This document shows positions 16,887 to 26,756 of a stretch of 64,000 bases of DNA, piece by piece. Under the pieces are notes generated by a model. The model was not told where the DNA came from, made no database searches, and worked only from the letters and a program-made list of their open reading frames with translations. Source of the DNA: Corynebacterium sp. HMSC05H05 (lineage in GTDB: Bacteria > Actinomycetota > Actinomycetes > Mycobacteriales > Mycobacteriaceae); assembly GCF_001807265.1 (NCBI RefSeq), contig NZ_KV788388.1, forward strand, positions 62,001-126,000. Direction: 5' to 3'. Each line of letters starts with the position of its first letter. Positions within the stretch are counted from its first letter, which is position 1. The translations under genes and the position numbers were made by a program.

Positions 16887-17171
16887 CTAGCTGAAGATAT
16901 TCATCACCGGGTTCCACTCCCGGATCTCGCGGGCGGCCAGGGCGCCGGCGACGGTGTAGGGGTCGTCGTCCAGGATGGCCGCCGCGTCGGCCTCGGTGGC
17001 GGTATCCGGCAGCTGCAGGATGATCAGGGCCTGCTCGGCGCCAGCGAGCGGCCCGGAGCCGACGATCCGGCCCAGCGACAGCTGGGAGGAGATGAATTCG
17101 CGGTGGGCGGGGCGAGTGCCGTCGACAAGCTTTTGCTCGCCGTAGGTGTACGTGGCTGCGAAATACTTCAT
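16887..17171 (-). CDS. YciI family protein
   Basis: A 94-residue small protein, starting MKYFAATYTYGEQ, of the YciI/YCII ferredoxin-like dimeric fold. It has the conserved PAHREFISSQ His region, SGPLAGAEQALIILQ, and an acidic segment followed by PYTVAGALAAREIREWNPV. Relatives are putative hydrolases or monooxygenase-like enzymes with unknown substrates. The ATG at 17171 gives the normal family length; the longer open frame upstream overlaps pgsA on the other strand and is rejected. It is convergent with terC, four bases away. Confidence 0.75.
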   Translation of the reverse strand: MKYFAATYTYGEQKLVDGTRPAHREFISSQLSLGRIVGSGPLAGAEQALIILQLPDTATEADAAAILDDDPYTVAGALAAREIREWNPVMNIFS

Positions 17172-17220
17172 GTAGGGCAGTCTAGGAGCGCGGCGCAGCA
17201 TGGGTATGGTGGAGGCTGTG

Positions 17221-17760
17221 ATGCAACCCGACAAGCAGTCGAATTGGAACCTCCCGAACATTTTGACCTCACTGAGGATCCTGTTCATTCCCGTTTTTGC
17301 CTGGCTGGTGCTGTCTGAGCGTTGGTGGTGGGCGTTCGGGTTGTTCGTCGCGCTCATGATCACGGACAAGCTCGACGGCGACATCGCGCGCGCCCGCGGG
17401 CTGGTCACGGACTTCGGCAAAATCGCCGACCCGATCGCGGACAAGGCGCTGATGATCACCGCGCTGGTCACTCTGAATGTCGCCAGCACGCTGCCGGTGT
17501 GGGTGACGGTGGTCATTGTGGCGCGTGAGCTGGGCATTACCCTGTGGCGCATGGTGATGCTGCGCCGCGGCAAGGTGGTGCCGGCGTCGAAGGGCGGCAA
17601 GCTCAAGACCGCGCTGCAAACCCTCGCCGTGGGACTGTACTTGTGCCCGCTGCCTGCGTGGATGGACACCCCGACCTTCGTGGTGATGTTGCTTGCGGTC
17701 GCGGTCACTGTGGTCACGGGCGTGCAGTACTTGGTTGATGCAGGGAAGGTGAACAAGTGA
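17221..17760 (+). CDS. pgsA: CDP-diacylglycerol--glycerol-3-phosphate 3-phosphatidyltransferase
   Basis: Makes phosphatidylglycerol phosphate from CDP-diacylglycerol and glycerol-3-phosphate in the membrane. The CDP-alcohol phosphotransferase signature is intact: DKLDGDIARARG followed by DFGKIADPIADK. About five membrane helices are present. GGAGG at 17211-17215 points to the ATG at 17221 rather than the in-frame ATG at 17200, giving 179 residues. Its stop overlaps the GTG of cinA (GTGA). The order pgsA-cinA-clgR-pspA suggests a membrane-stress unit, as in mycobacteria. Confidence 0.9.
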   Translation: MQPDKQSNWNLPNILTSLRILFIPVFAWLVLSERWWWAFGLFVALMITDKLDGDIARARGLVTDFGKIADPIADKALMITALVTLNVASTLPVWVTVVIVARELGITLWRMVMLRRGKVVPASKGGKLKTALQTLAVGLYLCPLPAWMDTPTFVVMLLAVAVTVVTGVQYLVDAGKVNK

Positions 17761-18296
17761 CTACTGCGCAATTGCTTATCGACGAGCTCCGCGCCCGCCG
17801 CCAGACCATCGCCTTTTGCGAATCGCTCACTGCCGGTCTCGCTTCGTCGACGTTGGCTAATGTGCCCGGTGCCTCGGATGTGTTGGTCGGCGGGCTGGTC
17901 ACGTACTCACCGGAGCTGAAGACGGCGCTCGCGGACGTGCCGGCGGACCTGATCGAGCGCGAAGGCGTCGTGTCCGCGGCCGTCGCACGCGAGATGGCGC
18001 GCGGGGCGCGGCGCGTGTGCGGGGCCGACTGGGCGGTGGCGCTGACCGGTGTTGCAGGCCCCGACGCCCAAGACGGCGTGCCCGCCGGCACCGTATGGAT
18101 CGGGCTGGCCGGGCCGAAGTGGACCGCCTCGTCGCAGGCGGCGGAGCTGCTTGAGCCTTCGGTTGGCCAGTACGCGATCATGCCGGGAGCTGCGGTGCCG
18201 GTGCGTGTGTTGTCGGGGCAGCGCAATGAGGTCCGCCGCCTGGCGGTGGAGGCCGCGCTGGTCGGTGCGCTGACGGGCGTGCGGGAACAAAACTAA
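17757..18296 (+). CDS. cinA: CinA C-terminal family nicotinamide-nucleotide amidohydrolase
   Basis: A stand-alone CinA/PncC domain of 179 residues that probably deamidates nicotinamide mononucleotide for NAD recycling. The family motifs AFCESLTAGL (about 19-28), GGLVTYSPELK and LTGVAGPDAQDGVPAGTVWIG are present. It lacks the N-terminal molybdopterin-like domain of full-length CinA. The GTG start overlaps the pgsA stop by 4 bp. The tail may be slightly extended relative to the family. Confidence 0.9.
   Translation: MTTAQLLIDELRARRQTIAFCESLTAGLASSTLANVPGASDVLVGGLVTYSPELKTALADVPADLIEREGVVSAAVAREMARGARRVCGADWAVALTGVAGPDAQDGVPAGTVWIGLAGPKWTASSQAAELLEPSVGQYAIMPGAAVPVRVLSGQRNEVRRLAVEAALVGALTGVREQN
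17769..17784 (-). repeat. Dispersed 13-mer CGTCGATAAGCAA, copy 3 (inside cinA)
   Basis: CAATTGCTTATCGACG on the plus strand is the inverse of CGTCGATAAGCAATTG. In frame it encodes QLLID near the cinA N-terminus. Confidence 0.65.
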
Positions 18297-18319
18297 ACCG
18301 CGAGTCGTTGGAGGGATTG

Positions 18320-18682
18320 ATGACCACTACTACTTTGCTCTACGACACCCCGGTTGACTTGCCGCTTGCGCCGGCCGAGGCCGCCCCCGCTTCGTCCCGC
18401 GAGCCACTGTTCCGTGAGGCACTTGGCATGTCGCTACGCGCGTTCCGCGCGGACAAGGGCGTGACGCTGCGTGCGCTGGCGAAGAAAGCTCGCGTGTCCT
18501 CCGGCTACATCTCCGAGCTGGAGCGTGGCCGCAAGGAAGTTTCCTCCGAGCTTTTGGCCTCCCTGTGCGACGCACTGGGCACGACGGTCTCCGAGGTTTT
18601 GCTGGAGGCTGTGGCGAACATGTCGCTGCACTCGTTCACCGAGGAGCTTGAGCGCACCACACCGGCCGCAGCGGAAGCGTAG
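18320..18682 (+). CDS. clgR: XRE-family transcriptional regulator ClgR
   Basis: A 120-residue regulator with one helix-turn-helix domain: SLRAFRADKGVTLRALAKKA, then VSSGYISELERGRKEVSSE (about residues 35-75). This is nearly the canonical ClgR sequence. ClgR activates clp protease and other proteostasis genes and, in mycobacteria, the pspA system next door. GGAGGG at 18310-18315 sets the ATG at 18320 (TTTTLLYDTPVD). The C-terminus is Ala-rich, which fits its known turnover by Clp protease. pspA follows, as in M. tuberculosis. Confidence 0.88.
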   Translation: MTTTTLLYDTPVDLPLAPAEAAPASSREPLFREALGMSLRAFRADKGVTLRALAKKARVSSGYISELERGRKEVSSELLASLCDALGTTVSEVLLEAVANMSLHSFTEELERTTPAAAEA

Positions 18683-18708
18683 CCGGGAATCCGCGACTAC
18701 AGTGGTTG

Positions 18709-18719
18709 GCGTTTAACGC
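18709..18719. promoter_or_regulatory. Small palindrome upstream of pspA
   Basis: GCGTTTAACGC is an inverted repeat with 5-bp arms, 35 nt before the pspA ATG. It might bind a stress regulator such as ClgR, but it has GCG-N5-CGC rather than the CGC-N5-GCG pattern I associate with ClgR sites. Confidence 0.25.
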
Positions 18720-18753
18720 AATCTACTGACAGAAAGGTCACGGTGCTTTAACC

Positions 18754-19608
18754 ATGGCGAATCCCTTTACCAAGTTCTGGAACTACCTGATGGCGCTCTT
18801 CGACAACAAGATCGAAGAAAACGCAGACCCGAAGGTCCAGATCGAGCAGGCCATTAACGACGCGCAGCGTCAGCACCAGGCTCTGTCCCAGCAGGCGGCT
18901 GCCGTGATTGGCAACCAGCGCCAGCTGGAGATGCAGCTCAACCGTCGCTTGGAGGACGTCGAGAAGCTGCAGGCGAACGCACGCCAGGCACTCCAGCTCG
19001 CCGACAAGGCACGCGGCGAGGGCAACGCCCAGAAGGCGCAGGAGTACGAAAATGCCGCCGAGGCTTTCGCGGCCCAGTTGGTTACCGCCGAGTCGGGTGT
19101 CGAGGACACGAAGCAGCTTCACGACCAGGCGCTGCAGCAGGCGGCGCAGGCGAAGCAGGCCGTCGAGCGCAACGCCGCGCACCTGCAGCAACAGGTGGCG
19201 GAGCGTTCCAAGCTGCTGTCCCAGCTGGAGCAGGCGAAGATGCAGGAGAAGGTCTCGGAGACCATGCAGTCCATGAACTCCATTACCGCCTCCGGCCCGA
19301 ACCTGGACCAGGTGCGCGACAAGATCGAGCGCCGCTACGCCAACGCTCTGGGTGCCGCCGAGCTGGCGCAGAACTCCATCGAAGGCCGCATGGCTGAGGT
19401 GGAGCAGGCAGGTATCCAGATGGCGGGCCACGGCCGCCTGGAGCAGCTGCGCGCTGAGATGGCAGGGGAGCTGACCTCCGGCAACAAGCAAGCTATTGAG
19501 CAGGGCAACTCCGCCCAGGGTGGTGCCGCTGGTGCTTCGAACCCGGTCAGCGGCGATGTCTCCGACGACGCTGTCGCGCAGCGCATGCGCGAGCTGCGCG
19601 GGGAGTAA
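18754..19608 (+). CDS. pspA: PspA/IM30 family envelope-stress protein
   Basis: A 284-residue, almost wholly helical protein, the counterpart of the mycobacterial 35-kDa antigen. It starts [24 protein letters not shown], an amphipathic membrane-binding segment. It continues as long Gln/Ala/Glu-rich coiled coil to about residue 235, and ends in a Gly/Ala/Ser linker plus [15 protein letters not shown]. PspA proteins polymerise on damaged membrane to limit proton leakage. The position after clgR supports ClgR control. A strong hairpin follows. Confidence 0.88.
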   Translation: MANPFTKFWNYLMALFDNKIEENADPKVQIEQAINDAQRQHQALSQQAAAVIGNQRQLEMQLNRRLEDVEKLQANARQALQLADKARGEGNAQKAQEYENAAEAFAAQLVTAESGVEDTKQLHDQALQQAAQAKQAVERNAAHLQQQVAERSKLLSQLEQAKMQEKVSETMQSMNSITASGPNLDQVRDKIERRYANALGAAELAQNSIEGRMAEVEQAGIQMAGHGRLEQLRAEMAGELTSGNKQAIEQGNSAQGGAAGASNPVSGDVSDDAVAQRMRELRGE

Positions 19609-19645
19609 GCGCGTAGTCAGACACCGCGTACGCCTGATAAACGCC

Positions 19646-19681
19646 TTCCGCCCGGTCCCTCAGGTGAGGGGCCGGGCGGAA
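19646..19681. terminator. Strong hairpin after pspA
   Basis: TTCCGCCCGGTCCCTC pairs with GAGGGGCCGGGCGGAA over 16 bp with one wobble and a 4-nt loop. It lies between convergent pspA and bioN. There is no long T tract. Confidence 0.75.
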
Positions 19682-19739
19682 CGTCGTTCTACAGCAGAGT
19701 GTAAGAGCGGCTTCTCCATCACTATTCCACGGCGTTTCC

Positions 19740-19798
19740 AGCTGGAAGGATCCAGCTATCCGCCTCGGGACCGAATAGCTGGGTCTTTGTAGCTGGAT
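19740..19798. repeat. Cluster of AGCTGG/CCAGCT units downstream of bioN
   Basis: AGCTGG occurs at 19740, 19777 and 19791, and its inverse at 19752. ATCCAGCTA (19750-19758) and TAGCTGGAT (19790-19798) form a 9-bp inverted repeat, with an alternative AGCTAT/ATAGCT pairing inside. It may end bioYMN transcription. The rest of 19682-19825 holds nothing recognisable. Confidence 0.4.
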
Positions 19799-19825
19799 TT
19801 GGAAGAGGGGAGGGTGGCGGTGCAG

Positions 19826-20431
19826 CTAATCCACGGCCCCGCGGGCCATCAACGCTTCGCCCATCATCTTGGCGCGGCGCACAGACCGGATGACCAGCGG
19901 AATACCGAACGCGGTAATCGAGAAACCGACGCCGCGAGCTTTGCGCGCCTCGAGGACCTCGTTGGCGGTGGCGAGGGTCAACGGAATGAGACGGATGGTC
20001 AGCGCGATGGTCAGGGAGATCAACTCCCCGGTGCGGCCGAACGGGGCCAAAGCACGGTCCAGGGCTGACAGCAGCTCTTCAACTGGGGTGGTCAGGGTGA
20101 GCAGGTTCGCCGCGGCGATGGTGGCAAGCAGGCCGATTAGTAGCGTCAGCGCGGATTGCACACCGTTTTGCCACACCATGAACACGCTCAGAAACAGCAG
20201 CACGGGCAGCAGCGGCACGAGCTGTCTCCACGCCACGCGCGCGGGGATGCTCGCCCACACGTAGAGCACAAACACAAACCCGAGCGCGATCAAGGAGTGC
20301 CACGGCTGGGTCGGCAGGGCAGTGACGGCGATGATGAAAACAACCAGCAGCACGAACTTCAGCGCCGCGCCTAGGCGGTGCAGCCACGTGTCGCCCGGGA
20401 TGTAGACGCCTAAGGGGAGTTCGCGGATCAC
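19826..20431 (-). CDS. bioN: Biotin ECF transporter transmembrane component (EcfT/BioN)
   Basis: A 201-residue membrane protein with about five hydrophobic segments. The EcfT coupling motifs are present as EARKARGVG and a C-terminal MARGAVD. It transmits ATPase movement from BioM to the substrate-binding BioY. The GTG start overlaps the bioM stop (GTGA). The operon order bioY-bioM-bioN is the usual actinobacterial biotin uptake system. Confidence 0.9.
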   Translation of the reverse strand: MIRELPLGVYIPGDTWLHRLGAALKFVLLVVFIIAVTALPTQPWHSLIALGFVFVLYVWASIPARVAWRQLVPLLPVLLFLSVFMVWQNGVQSALTLLIGLLATIAAANLLTLTTPVEELLSALDRALAPFGRTGELISLTIALTIRLIPLTLATANEVLEARKARGVGFSITAFGIPLVIRSVRRAKMMGEALMARGAVD

Positions 20432-21117
20432 GGCTTTGAGTCCATCAGGTCGGTGTAGAAGGCGATGGCGTCATCAGGTGTGCCGTCGTAGGCCAAGGCG
20501 CCGTCGTCGATGACCAGCACGCGGTCGAAGCCGCGCAGCATCTCCAGGTCGTGGGTGACCACGATCAGTTGCTGGTCCAGCGACATCAGCTCGCGCACGA
20601 TGCGGCGGCGGTTGCGCAGGTCCAGCAGGGTGGTGGGCTCGTCGGCGATGATCGTGTCGGGCTCGATCACCAGCACGGACGCGAGCGCCAGCATCTGCTT
20701 CTCGCCGCCGGAGAGGGTGTGCGGGGAGTTCTCGGCACGGTCGGCAAGCTCGAAGCGCTCGAGCACCTCTGCCACGCGGCGTTTGACCTCCTCGCGCGGC
20801 AGCTTGAAGCGGCGCAGGGAAAACGCCACGTCGTCGGAAACGCGCGGCATGACAATTTGGGATTCAGCGTCGGAGAAGACAAATCCAACGCGCTTGCGGA
20901 TCTCTTTGCCGCGTTTGTCGGGCGTGAGCCCGTCGTAAAGCACTTGCCCTGATGTCGGCTCGATGAGGCCGTTGATCAGGCGCACGGTGGTGGATTTGCC
21001 GGAGCCGTTGGAGCCGATGATGCCGATGCGCTGCTCCGACAGGCTCACGGTGAGCGGCGCGAGGATCTGCTCGTCGTCATACGTGACGGCGGCGCCGCGG
21101 AACTCGATGAGGGGCAT
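20428..21117 (-). CDS. bioM: Biotin ECF transporter ATPase (EcfA/BioM)
   Basis: A 229-residue ABC ATPase. Walker A is GSNGSGKS, the signature is LSGGEKQ, Walker B is TIIADEP and the switch histidine is in VVTHD. It powers biotin uptake with BioN and BioY. The ATG at 21117 (PLIEFRGAAVTYDD) is five bases after the bioY stop; longer upstream frame overlaps bioY and is not used. Confidence 0.92.
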   Translation of the reverse strand: MPLIEFRGAAVTYDDEQILAPLTVSLSEQRIGIIGSNGSGKSTTVRLINGLIEPTSGQVLYDGLTPDKRGKEIRKRVGFVFSDAESQIVMPRVSDDVAFSLRRFKLPREEVKRRVAEVLERFELADRAENSPHTLSGGEKQMLALASVLVIEPDTIIADEPTTLLDLRNRRRIVRELMSLDQQLIVVTHDLEMLRGFDRVLVIDDGALAYDGTPDDAIAFYTDLMDSKP

Positions 21118-21122
21118 GGCGC

Positions 21123-21689
21123 TTACTTGCGGGCCCCGCGAAGATCCGGGAACGCCTGGTGCACCGCGAACGCGATGGCGATCATGAGCGCGACCTTGCC
21201 GGCATCCGGCAGCAGGAACGGCACCTGCGCCGCCCATGCCGCGCCGAAGCTCATGTCAGCGCGCCACATCAGGCCGAACACGCCGCAGAGGTACTGGAAA
21301 AACAGGCCCAGGTAGCCGGCGAGAATGAGGATGCCGACGCTCGCCGCTTTGTTCGAGCGGAACGGTGCGGTGTACGCGACCGCACCGGCGACGGCGGCGG
21401 AAACGAGGTAACCGGCGAGGTACCCGACGGTCGTCCCGCCAATCGCGGAGATCACCGTGCGGCCGCCCGCGAGCACCGGCAGTGCCAGGCCCACCAGCAG
21501 GAAAATCGCGGCGGCAGAGAAACCGCGGCGCCACCCCAGCACGAGGCCGGCGAGGATGACGGCGGCGTTTTGCAGCACGATGGGCACGCCTGCCGCGCCG
21601 ACGGGGATGGACACGAAGCCCAGCACGATGATGATGGCGGCGAAGACAGCGATTAGCGCAATGTCCTGCGCCGTAGAGTTTTTCTTCAT
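21123..21689 (-). CDS. bioY: Biotin transporter substrate-binding protein BioY
   Basis: The 188-residue S component that captures biotin in the membrane. It has six hydrophobic segments, GWRRGFSAAAIFLLVGLALPVLAGG-type BioY sequence at about 52-76 (given in part: GWRRGFSAAAIFLLVGLALP), and a GGTTVGYLAGYL stretch. The ATG at 21689 (KKNSTAQDIAL) lies seven bases after TACACT, so the mRNA may be leaderless. It is first in the bioYMN operon. No BioQ-type operator was found in its upstream region. Confidence 0.92.
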   Translation of the reverse strand: MKKNSTAQDIALIAVFAAIIIVLGFVSIPVGAAGVPIVLQNAAVILAGLVLGWRRGFSAAAIFLLVGLALPVLAGGRTVISAIGGTTVGYLAGYLVSAAVAGAVAYTAPFRSNKAASVGILILAGYLGLFFQYLCGVFGLMWRADMSFGAAWAAQVPFLLPDAGKVALMIAIAFAVHQAFPDLRGARK

Positions 21690-21732
21690 GCGCGGGAGTG
21701 TACCGCGGCAGCTGACGTGTACTGTCGGGCGC
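21690..21732. promoter_or_regulatory. Compact divergent promoter, bioY / DUF3046
   Basis: Only 43 bp separate two divergent start codons. TACACT (minus strand, from 21702 to 21697) is seven bases before the bioY ATG. TACTGT (21720-21725) is seven bases before the DUF3046 ATG. Both fit -10 hexamers of leaderless transcripts. Confidence 0.5.
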
Positions 21733-21948
21733 ATGCGTTTGACGGAGTTTCACCAGCTTGTGCAGGACGAATTCGGCTCGGAGCGCGCGCAGTGGATCAT
21801 CCAGACCCAGGTGTTGCCCGGATTTGAGCAGACGTCTGCGCAGCTCATCGATGCCGGTGTGGATCCGCGCGATGCGTGGCAGGGGCTGTGCGACGCGTTC
21901 GACGTCCCGGAGGAGCGCCGTCTCGGCATCGACCGCCCGGGCACGTAA
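21733..21948 (+). CDS. DUF3046 family protein
   Basis: A 71-residue actinobacterial protein (RLTEFHQLVQDEFGSERAQW start). It has a helical body and the typical DAGVDPRDAWQGLCDAFDVP segment. The gene usually lies just upstream of recA, as here. Function unknown. A copy of the dispersed 13-mer follows eight bases after its stop. Confidence 0.85.
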   Translation: MRLTEFHQLVQDEFGSERAQWIIQTQVLPGFEQTSAQLIDAGVDPRDAWQGLCDAFDVPEERRLGIDRPGT

Positions 21949-21955
21949 GGGGCCG

Positions 21956-21968
21956 TTGCTTATCGACG
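21956..21968 (-). repeat. Dispersed 13-mer CGTCGATAAGCAA, copy 4
   Basis: TTGCTTATCGACG on the plus strand lies in the noncoding gap between DUF3046 and recA, upstream of the SOS site. Confidence 0.7.
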
Positions 21969-21998
21969 GCTCCGCTGCCCCCGGCGTGTCGTTGAAGT

Positions 21999-22014
21999 TC
22001 GAACACGTTTGCGT
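21999..22014 (+). promoter_or_regulatory. Predicted LexA (SOS) site upstream of recA
   Basis: TCGAACACGTTTGCGT has a perfect left half of the actinobacterial SOS box (TCGAAC) but a divergent right half. It matches 14 of 16 positions of the site at 43623 near lexA. Confidence 0.65.
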
Positions 22015-22181
22015 GTAGTCTCTGGCGTGTCGCCGTCGCGTTCTACAGTGTGCCGTGTTTCCGCTTGGGAAAAATTTCTTTGTGTTCGAGGGAACCGAAG
22101 CGGTATGGCGATACGTCTAACTAAGAAACTGTGCACGCGACGCGCCCAGCGCCGCCGAATACTTGGAGGTAGAAACACCAC

Positions 22182-23309
22182 ATGGCAACGAAGAAGAAGT
22201 CCACGGCTTCGGCCGGCAATGACCGCAAGAATGCGCTCGATGCAGCGCTGGCAATGATTGAGAAGGACTACGGCAAGGGCGCGGTGATGCGCCTGGGCGA
22301 CGAGAACCGCCCGCCGATCCAGTCCATTTCCTCCGGCAACACGGCCATCGATGTCGCGCTCGGCATTGGCGGTTGGCCACGCGGGCGCATTGTGGAGATC
22401 TACGGCCCGGAGTCTTCCGGTAAGACCACTGTGGCGCTGCACGCGATCGCGGAGGCGCAGCGCGCTGGCGGTATTGCGGCGTTTATTGACGCGGAGCACG
22501 CGCTCGATCCGGATTACGCGCGCAAACTCGGAGTGGACACCGACAACCTGCTGGTCTCCCAGCCGGACACCGGCGAGCAGGCGCTCGAGATCGCGGACAT
22601 GCTGGTGCGTTCGGGAGCGATCGACATCATCGTGATTGACTCGGTGGCGGCACTGACCCCGAAGGCGGAGATCGAGGGTGAGATGGGCGACAGCCATGTC
22701 GGCCTGCAGGCCCGTCTGATGTCCCAGGCACTGCGCAAGATGACCGGTGCGCTGTACAACTCCGGCACTACCGCCATCTTCATTAACCAGCTGCGCGAGA
22801 AGATCGGCGTGATGTTCGGTTCCCCGGAGACCACCACCGGCGGTAAGGCGCTGAAGTTCTACGCGTCCGTGCGCTGCGACGTGCGCCGAATTCAGACGTT
22901 GAAGGACGGCCAGGACTCCATTGGTAACCGCACCAAGATGAAGGTGGTGAAGAACAAGGTTTCCCCGCCGTTCAAGATCGCCGAGTTCGACATCATGTAC
23001 GGCGAGGGCATCTCGCGCGAGAGCTCCATCATCGACATGGGCGTGGAGAACGGCATTGTGAAGAAGTCCGGCTCCTGGTTCACCTACGAGGGCGACCAGC
23101 TGGGGCAGGGCAAGGAAAAGGCCCGCACCTTCCTCAAGGAGAACCCGGACCTGGCCGACGAGATTGAGGACAAGATCTTCCGCGCACTCGGAGTGGGTAA
23201 GTCCGCCAACGCGTCCGATGAGCTGACGGACGAGCCGGTGGATATGGTGCCGAACATCGACTTCGATGACGAGGATGACGCGGCTGCACCGGCAACGGCG
23301 GAGAAGTAG
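22182..23309 (+). CDS. recA: Recombinase RecA
   Basis: DNA strand-exchange ATPase and co-protease for LexA. It has 375 residues. Walker A is GPESSGKT (75-82). The expected [34 protein letters not shown]-type and [12 protein letters not shown] segments are present. The C-terminal tail is very acidic ([15 protein letters not shown]), which in other RecAs restrains activity. GGAGGT lies upstream of the ATG. There is no intein, unlike M. tuberculosis RecA. An SOS site lies about 170 bp upstream. Confidence 0.98.
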   Translation: MATKKKSTASAGNDRKNALDAALAMIEKDYGKGAVMRLGDENRPPIQSISSGNTAIDVALGIGGWPRGRIVEIYGPESSGKTTVALHAIAEAQRAGGIAAFIDAEHALDPDYARKLGVDTDNLLVSQPDTGEQALEIADMLVRSGAIDIIVIDSVAALTPKAEIEGEMGDSHVGLQARLMSQALRKMTGALYNSGTTAIFINQLREKIGVMFGSPETTTGGKALKFYASVRCDVRRIQTLKDGQDSIGNRTKMKVVKNKVSPPFKIAEFDIMYGEGISRESSIIDMGVENGIVKKSGSWFTYEGDQLGQGKEKARTFLKENPDLADEIEDKIFRALGVGKSANASDELTDEPVDMVPNIDFDDEDDAAAPATAEK

Positions 23310-23891
23310 TTGGCGGACGCGGACAAGGTTGCCCGGCTCCAGGCGGCGCTTGACGCCTACGAGCCGGGCACCGGTCTTTTCGACCGGACGCATGAGGAGG
23401 CCCTGGCGCCCGTGCGCAAACGGGCCCTTGGCCTGCTGGACCAGCGAGCGCGCTCCCGCGCGGAGCTGCGCGAGCGGCTGATCAAGGCCGAGTTCGAGCC
23501 GCAGCTTGTGGACGAAGTCCTTGACGATCTCGCTGGCTCCGGCCTCATCAACGACGCCCAGTTTGCCCACGAGTGGGTGCGCCAGCGCGCCGCCCGCCGC
23601 GGCAAGTCCGCCCGCGCTCTGGATATGGAGCTACGAGACAAAGGCGTTGGGGGAGCGGACCGCGCCGCGGCCTTGGAGCAGATCTCGGACGAAGACGAGG
23701 AGGACACCGCCCGCGCAGTGGCGGAAAAGTCCGCGCGGAAGGTCAAAGCGGCCCCGGCAGACCGCGCCGAGTACGACAAGCACCTGCGCCGCGTCGTGGG
23801 TGCGTTGGCCCGGCGCGGCTTCAACCAGGGGATGGCGCTGCGGATCGCACGCGAGGAGCTGGACGCGCGCATCGCCGAGTGCGAGGAATAG
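23310..23891 (+). CDS. recX: Regulatory protein RecX
   Basis: A 193-residue helical protein that modulates RecA filaments by binding their groove. It begins at a TTG directly after the recA stop, with GGAGA in the recA tail acting as ribosome-binding site. The three-helix RecX repeats are visible as [40 protein letters not shown] and [20 protein letters not shown]. Dependence on recA translation is likely. Confidence 0.92.
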   Translation: MADADKVARLQAALDAYEPGTGLFDRTHEEALAPVRKRALGLLDQRARSRAELRERLIKAEFEPQLVDEVLDDLAGSGLINDAQFAHEWVRQRAARRGKSARALDMELRDKGVGGADRAAALEQISDEDEEDTARAVAEKSARKVKAAPADRAEYDKHLRRVVGALARRGFNQGMALRIAREELDARIAECEE

Positions 23892-23901
23892 ACCGAAACA
23901 C

Positions 23902-23931
23902 TGAACGGTGTTCAAGACGGTCTCCTAGACT
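23902..23931 (+). promoter_or_regulatory. BioQ-type operator overlapping the bioWF promoter
   Basis: TGAACGGTGTTCA (23902-23914) is a perfect palindrome, TGAAC-N3-GTTCA, matching the TGAAC-N3-GTTAC-like consensus of the corynebacterial biotin repressor BioQ. TAGACT (23926-23931) is a good -10, seven bases before the bioW ATG. The operator occupies the -35 position, so binding should block transcription. Confidence 0.75.
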
Positions 23932-23938
23932 TGTCCGC

Positions 23939-24651
23939 ATGGCATTGTTCAGCGTGAAGATGCGCTCCAGCGCGCTCGGCTCCCACATCTCCGGCGCCGA
24001 GCGCATCGTGGAGGAGCGCGAGGTCCCCAACGTGTGCGCCGCTATGAGCACGCGCGCACTCGCACACAGCAAGGGGCAGCCGGACTCGATCACCGTGACC
24101 GTGAACGCCATCGACGGCGATGTCGCACATATCCCGGCGTTGCCTATCACGGAGGCGTGCTGCGCAGACCCGGCACAGGCCCGCGACACTGTCATCGAGG
24201 CCCTGGCCCCTCTGACCCCGCACGCCGCAGACGCATGGGAGATGCTCACCGGCGTGCGCGACATGCGCGGCGCGATCCTGTTCCATGCGGAAACCGGTGC
24301 ACGTCTCGAACCAGATAACGCCCGCGGCGTGCGAGTGACCTCCATGGATGCCGCTGACGCAACGGGGGAGCGTCCCGAAGCGCGCTCCGGCAAGACCCGT
24401 GTCACCGATGCGCTCGTATTGGCTTCCAAGGTGGCGCACCACCCGTCTGTGCTCGCCGAGGTGTGCATCTCCGACGATCCGGACTACACCACCGGCTACG
24501 TGGCCTCCAGGAAGCTGGGCTACCTTCGCGTGCCCAACATGAAGCCGGCCGGCTCCCACATGGGCGGGCGCCTGTTCGTCGTGGACACTGACAACCCCGC
24601 GGGCCTGATCGATTACCTCGAACACACCCCCGTGCTGGTCGAGGAGGCCAA

Positions 24652-24655
<4 letters not shown>
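23939..24655 (+). CDS. bioW: 6-carboxyhexanoate--CoA ligase (pimeloyl-CoA synthetase)
   Basis: Activates pimelate to pimeloyl-CoA with ATP, feeding BioF. It has 238 residues and the BioW-like opening ALFSVKMRSSALGSHISGAER, an RGVRVTSMD segment and a KVAHHPSVLAEVCISDDPDY-type segment. GGRLFVVD appears near the end. The ATG at 23939 was chosen because a TAGACT -10 precedes it by seven bases; the open frame continues upstream only as a shadow of recX. It overlaps bioF by 4 bp (ATGA). Pairing with bioF makes the assignment firm. Confidence 0.9.
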
Positions 24656-25799
<1,144 letters not shown>

Positions 25800-25803
<4 letters not shown>

Positions 25804-26756
25804 AAGCGCTTTTCCACCGGGTTATCAATCTGGGTGTAGTCCGGCGCCTGCCAATCCACGTTCACCGTGTCCTTGGTGTCCAGGCCGACGTTCTTGCCGG
25901 CGGTGGGCACCTTGGCAAACGGGTTGCGGCGGGCGCGTCCGGCGCGCAGCTGGCGCTCCACACGCGTTGCCAGCATGGTCAGGCCGTAGTTGATCAGGAT
26001 CATGATGATGGCCACCACGATCAACGACGGCAGGTAGTTCTGGTTGGCGGATGCGACCTGGGTGCCGGAGCGGACCACTTCCACGTAACCGATCTGGTAG
26101 CCGAGCGCGGAGTCCTTCAGTGCGATGACCATCTGGGAGATCAGCGCCGGCAGCATCGCCGCGACCGACTGCGGCAGCAAAATCCGGCCCATGGTCTGCC
26201 AGTGGCTCAGCCCCAACGCCTGGGCTGCTTCGGTCTGTCCGCGGGGCAGCGCCTTGATGCCGGCGCGCAGGATCTCCGCGATGACCGAGCCGTTGTACAG
26301 CGTCAGCGCGATCACTACGGCCCAGAAGGCGAGGTCCTTCGGCGGGACCAGCCGGTAGACGGCCAGCACCTGGTACAGGAAAATCATCAGCAACAGCACC
26401 GGGATGGCGCGGAAGCATTCGACGACGACAGCGCATATGCCCCGCACGAGCTTGCTGGGCGCGAGCCTGCCAAGGCCGAAGACCACGCCAAAGACGATGG
26501 CGAACAGGATGGAGACCACAGCTGCCTTAATCGTGCCCCACAGGCCCGGCAGGATGTAGGTGGTCCAGGTGTTGCCCTGCAAGAACGGGTTCCAGCGGCG
26601 CGCCTCCAGCTGGCCGTTGGCCGCGAGGTTGTCCAGCACCCAGCAGCCGGCGAGCACGACCACGACGACGGTCAGCGCGGTATAGATGTAGTTTCGGCGG
26701 ACGGCGTTAGGCCCTGGGGCGTCGTAAAGCACCGTGGCTCGAACGGAAGAAGACAT
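25800..26756 (-). CDS. gluD: Glutamate ABC transporter permease GluD
   Basis: A 318-residue integral membrane subunit of the corynebacterial glutamate importer. A single N-terminal helix (about 24-44) is followed by five more. The EAA loop is [20 protein letters not shown]. The long polar C-terminal tail (about 260-318) is typical of GluD. Its start overlaps the gluC stop by one base. It is the last gene of gluABCD. Confidence 0.92.

Noticed and set aside
16887-17771. A 294-residue protein in place of the small YciI gene
   Set aside because: The first 200 residues lie opposite pgsA and show shadow composition. The YciI family length starts at 17171.
18709-18719. Confirmed ClgR binding site before pspA
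   Set aside because: The palindrome GCGTTTAACGC has inverted polarity relative to the expected CGC-N5-GCG pattern, so it is kept only as a weak feature.
21690-21732. BioQ operator before bioYMN
   Set aside because: No TGAAC-N3-GTTCA-like palindrome is present in this gap, unlike upstream of bioW.
22182-23309. RecA intein, as in M. tuberculosis
   Set aside because: The RecA frame is continuous and of normal length (375 residues), with no insertion.
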